From positions 150,751 through 214,750 of the forward strand of contig NW_019775718.1 in NCBI RefSeq assembly GCF_001039355.2: DNA of 64,000 bases, written 5' to 3'. Made by a program: the position numbers and the translations under genes. The stretch is from Lingula anatina. Its lineage: Eukaryota > Brachiopoda > Lingulata > Lingulida > Lingulidae. Below are positions 1 through 9,641 of this stretch, piece after piece (within the stretch, counting starts at the first letter, position 1; every line of letters starts with the position of its first letter). Below the pieces are notes generated by a model. The model ran no database searches and was not told where the DNA came from. It worked only from the letters and a program-made list of their open reading frames with translations.

Positions 1-2536
1 TAGAGGCTTGCTTTGCCTTTGGTGGTTCTTGCTTGGCAGCAGAAACCTCTCCATTTGTCATCACTGCACCTGCAGGTTTGGCACTACTATTTGGCCTTGC
101 GGTCTGAAATAAAAATCGACTTGATAGAGTAAAAATAAATGGAAAGTATTCTGTATCATGGGATCATCTTAATTTTACCTCAATATCTTCTTAGATGGAG
201 AAATACATATTTGAGAAACTATAAAAAAGTGCTTATTTCAACGTGATGAAATATTCTTGGGCAAAACAACAAAGTTTACCTCTGACTCTAAGAGTATGAA
301 TAGATGATCATTCCACAAAGATTACAAACATTTTGCATGCACTTATACTTACAGCATTTAACTGCACTGGATTTGCTTTAGGTTTAGGCCTTTCTTTCTT
401 CTTCTTGTTCTCATCTTCAACAGCCTGAAAACAATTAGAATTAATCACTAAACTGACTTAAAATACAATTGTGAAAACTTCCCAAAATGATAGCTTTTAA
501 ACCTTAATTATACTCTTAATAAAAATCCTGAAACATCCTAGAAATGAAAATCAATATTGAATTGTGATTCTTCTTGTGAAGCTTTATCAAAAAATAACAC
601 AAAAAAATTGGAAATATTTTTGATAATTTGTTTGACATTGTATCAAAAGTCTGAATCCAAAATGTTTTAGACATTGGATAGTAAAAAAAGTTTCCAAGAA
701 ATCTTGAATAAAAATTTAATATACATGTTAAACCACAAAAAGAGAAAACAATCAATACAGAAAAATCCATTGAACAGTGGACAACAGGTAGCTACTGAAA
801 AGCAATACTCGAAACAAATAATAAAAAAAAAAAGAAAACACAAAGCACTGCAAAAAATCAAAATAAAATCAAAAACAAAAAAAATGCACATGCACCTGAA
901 AAAATGGTGATTTTTTTAAACAACACACTGCCCTTTTTAAAGAAGTCTTAGTTTTAAAGATATGATTTTTCAAAGAAACCACTTACCGAAACTGCTAATG
1001 CAGGCCGAGGGGGCACCCATTCTTTGGCCATGTATTTTTTCCTCTCATACTTATCTCGTATAAAATGTTCTAAAGGACTGTGTAAAAGTGAGTTAGGGAA
1101 CAATAAACACATATATAACACACAAAAAATGTGCCAGTGGGATAGTACTTCACAAAAAGCATTTCTAGTATACAACATAATATACAGCATTCCAACTCAT
1201 AGTATGATGTATAATTCACAAACATCATGCAGCAAATATATGCGTTTGCATATAAACAACATTTACATTAAACATTTTTTCAAAAGCCCATGCATGATAC
1301 ACCCAACAACTTACTGGTATCTTAATAACTGGGGGAACAAATTCTTTAGCCATATATTTCTTCTGTTCATACTTTTGCCTTATCAGAATTTCCAGTGGTC
1401 TCAAAGTTGAGGTAAATAAAATTCAAAGCAAAGTTCAGTGGTACAAAATCAAAATGTAAACAGAAAAAATACACTAATGCTTCTACAAAGTTTTCAAATA
1501 AGACAAAAGCTTCTATTTACAAAATAATTTAGAATAATGAAACATGAACTTACAACCAGCTATGAATAGTATACTGCATATTTTAAATATATTTTACTAC
1601 AAAACTCTTATAAGCACATGGCAAGGATACGAGTCAGTCTGTGGTCTTCTGAAATTATCAGGCAGATATGCTTCATAGACAGCTCGTCCTCTGCTATTCC
1701 CCATCTCCTGCATCATCTGAGGTAAATATATTATCAAAATTAATTTGACTAAAAATACAAAGATGGCTAAGTACTAACACAATTGTAATACCTGTTAAGT
1801 ATAACCTAATTTTACTGTACACATAATCAAATATATAAATTCTTTATCTCAAAAGACAACTTCAAACATCTTCATGTATTTTACTTTAATATACTCACAG
1901 CAATTTGCTCTGGTGTCCATGTGTCTAAGTTAACTGATTTCACTTTTGAAATGTGAACACCTAAATTCCTATGGATTCCAGCACAGCGTATGCAGAGAAA
2001 TACACCTATATTCCAAGAGGCCCATCGTGGTCCTGAAATATGAAGAATAAAAATAAGTAAACTAAATGTGCAGACTAACCAGGCTAGTTAGAAAGAAGAT
2101 AGGCAGTCTTTCAAGCAGATATATTATTAGTTTATACTTATTTATAAATAAGGCACCCTAAGCTCAATCTCATGATGACTGGACATAAAGCAACACACAG
2201 AGCCTGAGGAATTTTTTTTTTTTTAATTTGGTCTTTATAAAAACAGTGATATTTTGGTTGTACTTTGATTATGTGACATGCCTTTCTCCGATAAAATTTT
2301 ATTTAACAAAAAGGGCAAGATAAGATTCACAACATTACTGGCACTGACTGAACCGAGTAATAAAACTAATCTGTCAACAGACAACACTTGAAAACACCCC
2401 CTAATTTTACCGGCTCACCTTTAGCATCACAGTCTACACAGTACTTGTTGTCATCATCTTTCAACAGACCAGACAAAATCGCTTGATGTCTCTCTTGGAG
2501 AGCTTTCTGCTTGTCTCTTTCACTCCTTGATGCCAT
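1..2536 (-). CDS. SMAP: SMAP1/SMAP2-type ArfGAP, 5' part of gene (truncated at left edge)
   Basis: Stromal membrane-associated GTPase-activating proteins stimulate GTP hydrolysis on Arf proteins and act in clathrin-dependent endocytic and endosomal traffic. Coding exons: 2419-2536, 1899-2032, 1631-1716, then either 1315-1399 or 987-1077, then 353-424 and 1-103 (open at the edge). All junctions keep frame. The protein starts [10 protein letters not shown]. The ArfGAP zinc finger CVDC-x16-CIRC is split by intron 1, and the motif [16 protein letters not shown] with the arginine finger follows. It continues with [12 protein letters not shown], the conserved [10 protein letters not shown] end of the domain, then a Lys-rich linker ([12 protein letters not shown]) as in family members. 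The ATG at 2534-2536 is the first in frame, although the frame stays open upstream to about 2647 without an ATG. Clathrin-box and C-terminal regions lie outside the window. SMAP1 versus SMAP2 cannot be separated; an invertebrate pro-orthologue is likely. Confidence 0.93.
987..1077 (-). CDS. SMAP: SMAP alternative exon B (family-typical version)
   Basis: This 91-nt exon has an ACAG acceptor just above 1077 and a GTAAGT donor at 981-986. It encodes [20 protein letters not shown] and then [10 protein letters not shown], closer to the FIRDKYEKKKY of vertebrate SMAP proteins than exon A. It enters in phase 2 and leaves in phase 0, as exon A does, so either can join exon 1631-1716 to exon 353-424. 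Confidence 0.85.
1315..1399 (-). CDS. SMAP: SMAP alternative exon A (tandem duplicate of exon B)
   Basis: This 85-nt exon lies between an AG acceptor (1400-1401) and a GTAAGT donor (1309-1314). After the split Ser codon it encodes [20 protein letters not shown] and then VPPVIKIP. It matches exon B (987-1077) in start phase, end phase and protein motif (PLE-x2-IR-x-KYE-x-KKYMAKE-x-VPP). Its length is 1 modulo 3, so it can replace exon B but cannot be spliced to it without breaking the frame. It differs from the usual family sequence in having IRQKYEQ in place of IRDKYE. Confidence 0.8.
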
Positions 2537-2610
2537 TTTCTCCTTTATCGATTTACTCGTACACTTCAAAAAAGACCTTCCTGGATTCAATATGGCAGGT
2601 AGAGGTGGCA

Positions 2611-2625
2611 CTAACTTCCGGGAAC
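2611..2625. promoter_or_regulatory. ETS-type site upstream of SMAP
   Basis: The sequence CTTCCGG at 2615-2621 lies about 80 bp upstream of the SMAP start codon. ETS motifs of this kind are frequent in TATA-less housekeeping promoters. No TATA box is evident nearby. Promoter function is inferred from position only. Confidence 0.3.
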
Positions 2626-2649
2626 TATTTTTCGTCGGCTTTCCCACAT

Positions 2650-4590
2650 TTGCAGTTTTGGTGAAAGCATGTTTGGGTAAGTAGCATTATGTGCTCATAT
2701 GGTTTAATTTTGACGTTTTTTGGGTAAGTTTTTAAGAGGTATCACCAACATTTACTTAGCAGCATTCTTAATGCATTTGAGGATATAAAACCACGTCATG
2801 CGCATTAATTTATGCAAACAGAGGCCAAGAGACGTTGACTTTTTTGAAGACGTGTACAGTAATAGAATGACTAGTAGCCACAGAGCACACAAAATGAATC
2901 ACCTGTGGGTTTTTGACAGACATTATTGTATTTTCACACAGTGACCGTTTTGCTTACCGTATGGAGGCTTCTATACGAGATTTTAAAAAATTCTCTGGCT
3001 GTCATTTATGAATGTGCCATATACATGTACATGTAGGCCTACACAGTGGCGGATTTAGGGAACCTCGGAACCCCCCTTCAAATAATCCTCGATCTGCGCC
3101 TGCATATACAGACTCACACATATATCTACCGTAGATCAGTAGACACCGTTTTCTTCTTCTTTTTTTGTTTTTTTTACTTGTTATTAAGGATGCTTTGAAA
3201 TTGATATTGGCGATGGAAAGTAGGTGGATTTAGGCCTATAGTTTGAGGAGGATTTTGGGGCGCTTTTTCAAAAAAAAAAATTCTATTATTTTTATGTACG
3301 GTAGGCCTACACTGTCTTTGTGAAGCATTGTAAACATACCGGTAGTGTTGTATTTGTTACTTAAATTAAAAATTTCAAATAATGCGGCATGCGTTAGTTC
3401 ATCTCTCTTTTCTCTCTCTCTCTCTCTCTCAGCATCGATATTGTACATGTAGCTATTTTAGTGTGTAGTCCGATTCTTCAACAGAATTTTTAAATAATTT
3501 CGTAATAAATTTATTCATTTGTAATTTGAAGAAAAAAACGTAATTATTTTAGTAAACTGTAAACGTAAAAACAACTACAGGTACTAGTATATAACGTACA
3601 TGTACGTAGATCTAATGCTCCTCCTCCACTCATGGCATGATTATCAAAGCCGTGCAAATTTCAGAAGGCGCGCGCACTGCACACGTCTGCTTGCGAGAGA
3701 GTGACAGCTTATTCACTAAATGTTATCATGTTTCTAAAGTTACAAAGTAACAATTTTTTATGTTTTCATGTTCCCCGACTACTGAATGAATGAGCATAAG
3801 CCACACAGTTTTGGCCCAAGTGACCTAGCTTACACGTGACGATCTAGCTATTATAACTAGAAACTTTTTTCATTTTAACATGTGCTATTAGTTAATGTGC
3901 ATGTCAGAGTTGAAACTATTTTTTTCTGGGTTTCTGCGTCGGTCTTTCATGAAATTTTGTTTTTAGCTTCATTTTCAAATAAGCTAACAAATGGAAAATG
4001 TTACCGAGGCCTTAGACATAAAAAGGAATTATGTCCAAGCCGAGGCCAAGGAGGTTGTTTTCACCTCTGTTTGTCTTTCCGTCTTTTTTTAAAATATAGT
4101 TACGAGTACTGGTGGGTGTCACAATCAGTCGAATGGGCTTTTCAACGTAGGCTAAACAATTAGACACAATCGTATTGGTAAAATTTTGTTTGATTTTTAA
4201 ATTGTTTTTAGGTAAAGCAGGACCCACATACATGTAGGCCTACTGATATGCAGGGTGTATACACGGTAGGCCTAATCCTTTGTCCGCGTTTTGATCGACA
4301 AAGTTATTTATCATGTTATGAGTTATAAATAGTTAATATGCTGAAGTCTTATAACATGAAGCGTTATCTGCACTGGGAAGCATAAAGGTCGCAAAATTAA
4401 GAACTCAAATATATTTCATGTGTTTGAATAGGTGCTCGTACAGTATGTTTTGGCAGGTCGAATAAATTGCCGTGATGAAAGACGTTATTTTTTTTTCTAT
4501 GCTTGGCTGGGTAATTTTATGTAAAATGTGTGAAAACGACTGATTGGCGAGAGCCATGTACATCTGGTGCTTTTGTTTTGCTGACCTCAA
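2650..4590. other. Intergenic stretch with simple repeats
   Basis: I find no supportable gene. Open frames are short and lack splice or family support. The stretch holds a CT dinucleotide run at about 3407-3430, several GTAGGCCTAC-type short palindromes, and poly-T/poly-A runs. It separates the divergent SMAP and W-x-F repeat genes and may hold regulatory sequence for both. Confidence 0.5.
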
Positions 4591-4597
4591 TTTCTTC

Positions 4598-4646
4598 TGA
4601 CGTAAACTTCCGGGTAGAGCTAGCAATCAATCCACTACCATCTTGC
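4598..4646 (+). promoter_or_regulatory. Possible promoter and non-coding first exon of the W-x-F repeat gene
   Basis: A CRE-like TGACGTAA (4598-4605) is followed at once by an ETS-type CTTCCGG (4607-4613). Some 33 bp later comes a good donor, TTGC|GTGAGTATG, with the exon ending near 4646. The next good acceptor on this strand ahead of the coding exon is the polypyrimidine-CAG at about 6462-6474. This would make an untranslated exon joined across a 1.8-kb intron that contains the fold-back element at 5249-5422. The assignment is inference. Confidence 0.3.
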
Positions 4647-5248
4647 GTGAGTATGATATTGCGAAGGTGACATTGGGACCTTGACAGTTTTTAAAATGAC
4701 AGCTAAAGGAGTAAAGAGTCGCCAAAATCAGTGAATGCTTCGTCAGCTCTCTGGGATCGCGGTTAAGCCTTAGCAACTTCGTCTGACCAGCGGTAGATTG
4801 TTTATGGCATTATGTAATTTGTGCACTTGGCGACACTTGTACAATGTACAGTGTACATGTAGTTGTACATTGTACTAGTACAGTACGAGTACCTGTGTGC
4901 AAAATGCACGTCACAAATACAATTTGCCTCAGTTATTGCCCTTCCATGCTTTGCAGTAAGTACTTAAAAATTAATATAAGGCTACAGTACGGTGGCAGTA
5001 TACCAGGTAGTCTTGTGTATATGGGCTCGTATCGATCTTTCGTACTGTATGCAGGATGTATTCATGTCTTTTTAAAAATAATATGCTATCCGCGCTTTGA
5101 GTTACCCAAAGTCAAATTTTATATTGGCCCATAGGAACCCAACTCAACATTAACCATTTCAATAGCATTAACCCAGCTACCTGTCCTTAGCTAGAAGTAA
5201 AACATAAAGATGCAAGGTATTCAAACGACCGTAACTTTATGTAATAAC

Positions 5249-5422
5249 GGGGGCGTCTCGATAGTCTGAAGGTTCATTGGTCCGAAGGTTCATTGGTCCG
5301 AAAAGTGGTAACATTTTCGTCGATTTTTTAATCAAGGGTTCATTGGTCCGAAGGTTCTATAGTGAACATTCGGACCAATGAACCTTCGGACTATTGAACC
5401 TTCGGACTATCGCTACGGCCCC
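5249..5422. mobile_element. 174-bp fold-back MITE, hAT-like (8-bp target duplication)
   Basis: The two ends are near-perfect inverted repeats (left GGGGGCGTCTCGATAGTC; right, reverse complement, GGGGCCGTAGCGATAGTC). The interior is made of direct and inverted copies of GGTTCATTGGTCCGAA. The element is flanked on both sides by the same 8 bp, GTAATAAC (5241-5248 and 5423-5430), as expected for a target-site duplication. An 8-bp duplication is typical of hAT-superfamily transposition. It has no coding capacity. Confidence 0.75.
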
Positions 5423-5430
5423 GTAATAAC

Positions 5431-6470
5431 CAGCCTGTGGTTATATTCAGGTTCTTTGATTTGGTTTTCACCCATAACACAAGTGAGACAGGCAGGTATA
5501 GTATTCTGCTACATGGTTTATTTGGCTGACTGTAAACTCAGGTCTCTGCTCTCTCTCTCTCCATCTCTCTTTATCTACATGTACATGTATATCTATCTTA
5601 TTCTGTCTCTATCTATATATCTCTCTGTGTGTCTCCTCCCCCTCTCTGTGGCTAGCTTTTATACAAAAACTTAATTTACATTTTAAATGAATTTCTATAA
5701 CTGACATGCAACATGCCATGCTTCTATACATTTGAATAAATTAAAACATGATTGTCAATACATTTGAATTAAACAAAGATGCAAATCTAACTATCGGTAT
5801 ACTATTAATACTCAGTAGTTCACTACATGCAACCTATCATGCTTATATGCATCTGAATAAATTTAACAATTAAACAAAAATGTAAATCACATGTATGCAA
5901 TTTTAGACTATCAGTACTATTAATGGTTCACTACATTTAGTGACATGTAAACCAACAGACATTTAAACCTTGATTGTTGTGATATTTCATATTCGTAAAT
6001 ATACAGTGTGTTTCCTTTCTTTGCATTTGAATATATGCTTAGAACTTCCATCTGTATGTACCTGTACTTTTTTAGAATAATAATAATAATAATAATAGTT
6101 TATTTAGTAAAATTGCAACCAGAAGCTTGAAGTTGTACAGTGAACAATATTATGTTAAAAGAAAATTGAAGTAAGTTACTGAGGAAGAAGCTTATAACTA
6201 TAATTGATTTTAATTAATATCCAATAATATACTTAATAATTAAAAGACTATTTTATTGAAGTGTTGGCTGATAGGCTGTGTCCTATTTCATTGTTATCTA
6301 TTTTATTTTAAATGCTGATATAAAATGGTAGCACAGAGTATTGCATCAATTGCAATTAGATGGGGCTTGGCCAAAGAATACAAATGATTTGTCCAAGGAT
6401 GGGGGTATTATAGGAATAACATGCACAGCTAAAAGTTTGTATTGCTCAAAAATTTCCAATTTTTCCCTTT
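5431..6470. other. Non-coding stretch (putative 5' intron of the repeat gene)
   Basis: I see no gene. It contains CT/TATC-rich simple sequence at about 5555-5650, an AAT trinucleotide run at about 6077-6098, and AT-rich unique sequence. It ends at a good acceptor, CCCTTTTCAG, near 6474. If the upstream non-coding exon is real, this is intron. Confidence 0.4.
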
Positions 6471-6537
6471 TCAGTTCTTTACCCAAGTTTAAAAAGTACA
6501 GTTTGTAGATAACCCTGGATTGGGGAGGTCTCACCTT

Positions 6538-8165
6538 ATGAAAGACATGCATCAAATAGAGCTACAGGAATTCTCATATGATGACGAAATTGATTCACTG
6601 GCAGACTTACATGAAGGGCATGCAGACCTAGAGGACATTACCATTGATACATTGTTGTCTTCACCTGTCAGCTGGGATTTCGAACAGGTTGTAAATAAGC
6701 TTTGGTTGTGAGCTTTTTTTTTTGTCATTTATTTTGATCTAGATTAACAAAATGAAGTGTATACTTTAATGTCTTCATTTCAGTTGAATCACTTTCAGTT
6801 TTATATTTCATTTTAGCTAGGAATTGAATGAATCAATCTAGTCTAAATTCTTACAGCTCACCAATCATATTTTCAGTGTAGAATCTATATTCTGTATATT
6901 GTTGAACCATCAAGCATGGAATTGCAATAGAATTGTGGAAGTTTTTTTGTCAGAATGTTGGGAATTAAATTGATGCGCTACTGGCTAATATTCCATCTTC
7001 CTACAGTCGGTGAAATGTTTGCTGGTAAAGTATTAGTTTATCTCCCAAGATACTGACATAAGAACTTCAAATCTATAGAACCTATGTAACTTATAATTAG
7101 GATCATATTTTAATTTACTTTTTTATTTTGTCTTAATAAGTACAGTGAGTAAAGTTTATATTTCCTTTTATATTTTAATATTGAATGAAAATTTCTTACT
7201 AAATCTTTTAATATTGAATGAAAATTTCTAACTAAATCTTTTAATATTGAATGAAAATTTCTAACTAAATCTTTATATATTGATAGGCCACAGGTCAACT
7301 GCCTGACGTTTCCTGGAATTTCACCAAACAATCCCATGAAGCCAGTACTGTTCCCTGGAATTTTGACCAACGGTTGCCAGATATAAGTTCCCTGAGGTGG
7401 AATTTCGCCCAACAAACATCAAAAACTGGATCTGTAAATTGGGGATTTTCCAAACAGCTTCCTCTACCTCCATTAAACTGGTCTTTTTTGGAACTGTGCC
7501 CTAATTCTAGCACTGTAAATTGGGCTTTCAGAAATCAACTAAAACTTCTTCGACGATATCACAGTGGTTTTCCAAAACAACTTCCACTTTCCGAGACAAA
7601 AATAAATTGGAATTTCAACCAGCAGACCCCAGAAACAACAACTGTAAGGTGGGGGTTTCAGAAACAAGTGCCTGAGAATGGAAGTGTTAACTGGTGCTTT
7701 TCTCAGCAAGTACCTCAACAATCCTCCATTGACTGGGGGTTCCAGAAGCAAATAAAAGATGGAAATGTTAGATGGAACTTTACTCAGCAGACGTCACCCA
7801 GAGGGAATGTGAACTGGAACTTTGTCCATCAGCTCTCTCAGGAAAGTCAAGTTAACTGGAGATTCTTGCCACAGGTGCCATCATTATCCACATTAAATTG
7901 GGGGTTTTCACAGCAGACTGATTATGAGACATCAGGGGTTAATTGGAACTTTGCTAAAAATGTAGATTACAACTCGCAATTGCCTTGGAACTTTGTAGGC
8001 CAAGTTTCTCACATTAAGCAATTAGAATGGAATTTTCAACATTTTTCAGATTATGAAACTCGCCAGTCTATTGAAGATGTTAAAAATGAAAACCAAAACT
8101 TTAGAGACAATTATTTCAAACAGTGCAACATACCCAAGAATCAAAGGCCCAATCGCAGGCAATGA
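6538..8165 (+). CDS. Tandem 14-residue W-x-F repeat protein, unknown function
   Basis: Two coding exons, 6538-6687 and 7287-8165, join in phase 0 (CAG|GTTGTA ... GATAG|GCC) to give 342 aa. The start is the first ATG after an in-frame stop at 6490. Residues 1-43 are acidic (EFSYDDEIDSLADLHEGHAD). From about residue 44 to 310 the protein is about 19 head-to-tail copies of a 14-residue unit: [VLI]-x-W-[N/G]-F-x-x-Q-x-[P/S]-x4. Examples are VNWNFVHQLSQESQ, VRWGFQKQVPENGS and LPWNFVGQVSHIKQ. One unit (YHSGFPKQLPLSET) has lost its Trp. The tail is basic (NQRPNRRQ). There is no signal peptide or membrane segment, so it is probably intracellular. The intron interrupts the first repeat. I do not recognise the family and assign no function. 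Repeat regularity, sequence conservation at fixed positions and clean splicing argue for a real protein. Confidence 0.85.
7173..7271. repeat. Three tandem copies of a 33-bp unit
   Basis: Units at 7173-7205, 7206-7238 and 7239-7271 start TTTTAATATTGAATG and end CTAAATC. The second and third appear identical and the first differs at one or two positions. They end 15 bp before coding exon 2 of the W-x-F repeat gene and so occupy the region where branch point and polypyrimidine tract should be. Confidence 0.85.
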
Positions 8166-8196
8166 GAAAAGAATTTCACCCAACGTTTGCACTCTA

Positions 8197-8508
8197 CTTA
8201 GATCGCATTAACAACGAGTTGAGCCATGGCTTTACAAATCCTGGAACTAAATATGGTGGACGTACATGAAAGAAAAACTGCGTAATCTTTTAATAGTCTC
8301 TCCACCTCTCACACGCCTCCCCATGTGTCATCCCAATTGAGCCGAGATTTAATGACTGTACCCCCCGCAGGGACGACGCATGGGGAGGCTTGTGAGAGGC
8401 GGAGAGACTATCAAAAGATTAGGCAGTTTTTCTTTCATGTATGTCCGCCATATTGAGTTCCAGGATTTGTAAAGCCATGTCTCAACTTGTGAATGCGATA
8501 TTAAAGAA
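8197..8508. repeat. Large imperfect inverted repeat downstream of the W-x-F gene
   Basis: The left arm (about 8197-8329) and right arm (about 8375-8508) are reverse complements at roughly 90% identity over about 130 bp, with a loop of about 45 bp. Shared blocks include CATGGCTTTACAAATCCTGG and ACATGAAAGAAAAACTGC. It begins about 30 bp after the stop codon. The next strong poly(A) signals (AATAAA cluster near 9196-9206) lie beyond it, so it is probably transcribed as a long hairpin in the 3' UTR. It could be a fold-back transposon copy or an inverted duplication. Confidence 0.8.
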
Positions 8509-9641
8509 GTAAAATGTAAAAATGAGAATTTCAGCAAAAAGTGTACCAAATATTTCAACTTGCCAAAAGGGGTGAGCAAAAGACATGTAAATGATTGATT
8601 GCTCTGAAGAAAACTGTGCTATACATGAAAAAGTATATTATTTGAATTGCCACTCAGGGTGTAACTTTGTTTCATCATGAGGATGCTTATTAGTCCATTT
8701 TTACTGTGTTCAGAATAAGGCTTCCTGAATTTTTTGTTGTTTTAGTTATTTCAGGGATAGTTTTGATCCAGGCATTTTTACATTGTGTCATATTTTATCA
8801 CAAAATAATGTTAATAACATATAGGTTTTAGATAAAAGATTCCATATAGAAACCTGGAGGGTTAAAGAATATAATCTGCTTTTTGCACACCATCTACAGA
8901 ATAATGCTAAGTTTATAAACGGTAGTTTGATCACATATTTACTATACCATATTTTTATCAACAATGATGGTTATTTAGTGTTGTAATTCCTGTAATTAAC
9001 CTTTATTGGATGAGGAGGTTTTTTATTTTGATACTCAAGATATTTTTATATCTTTGAACATATCCAAGAAACCTATTATATACAAATGTTTAATATTCGT
9101 TTTACAATGTGCTCATTTAACATATTAGTACACGAGTATAGAAGACGTAATGAACATGCAAGATCGCCCTAATTTTATATGAAATGTTATTTTTAATAAA
9201 ATAAATTATGCAGATCTGCAATGCTTATGGTTATCATTGTAATGTAAGGCAAGGTGCAATATATACGATTTGGATGAGTTGTTCTTACTGTAAAAGCTTG
9301 GCCTTAAAACTGTCGAACCCAGCATAACAAAAGCGTAGAATGCCACTTTTAGTCCAAACTCTTGAATTTGGAATTTACCAATCGATCCTCACACAATAGA
9401 GTTATTGTTCCAAAAACTTTCAGTTAATAAATTGCGATAGTGACAATGCAAGTCATAAATTTATTGATACTAATATTCCTAGGAAATCGCCCTATCCTGC
9501 AGAGGCGCAAATGTTTCTTTTCCAATTGAATAGATACATATTTGAAACGTATATTGCAAGTGTTTTAAAGGAGATAAATTTTCATCAAGTCGTGAAAAGT
9601 AAGTCTTGAACAACCAAATTACTTGTCGCCGTGGAATTTTT
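8509..9641. other. Probable 3' UTR and convergent intergenic region
   Basis: I see no gene. AT-rich sequence with an AATAAAATAAA poly(A) signal cluster near 9196-9206 could end the W-x-F repeat transcript. The remainder up to 9641 would be 3' flank of the convergent chitin-deacetylase-like gene. Confidence 0.4.

Noticed and set aside
5378-5674. 98-codon plus-strand open frame
   Set aside because: It begins inside the fold-back MITE and runs into CT/TATC simple sequence (SLSPSLFIYMYMYIY), which is low complexity.
7110-7751. Minus-strand open frames with repeated LVRNFHSILKD or FLKPP-like segments
   Set aside because: The repetition is the antisense reading of the 33-bp intron triplicate and of the W-x-F repeat exon, not an independent gene.
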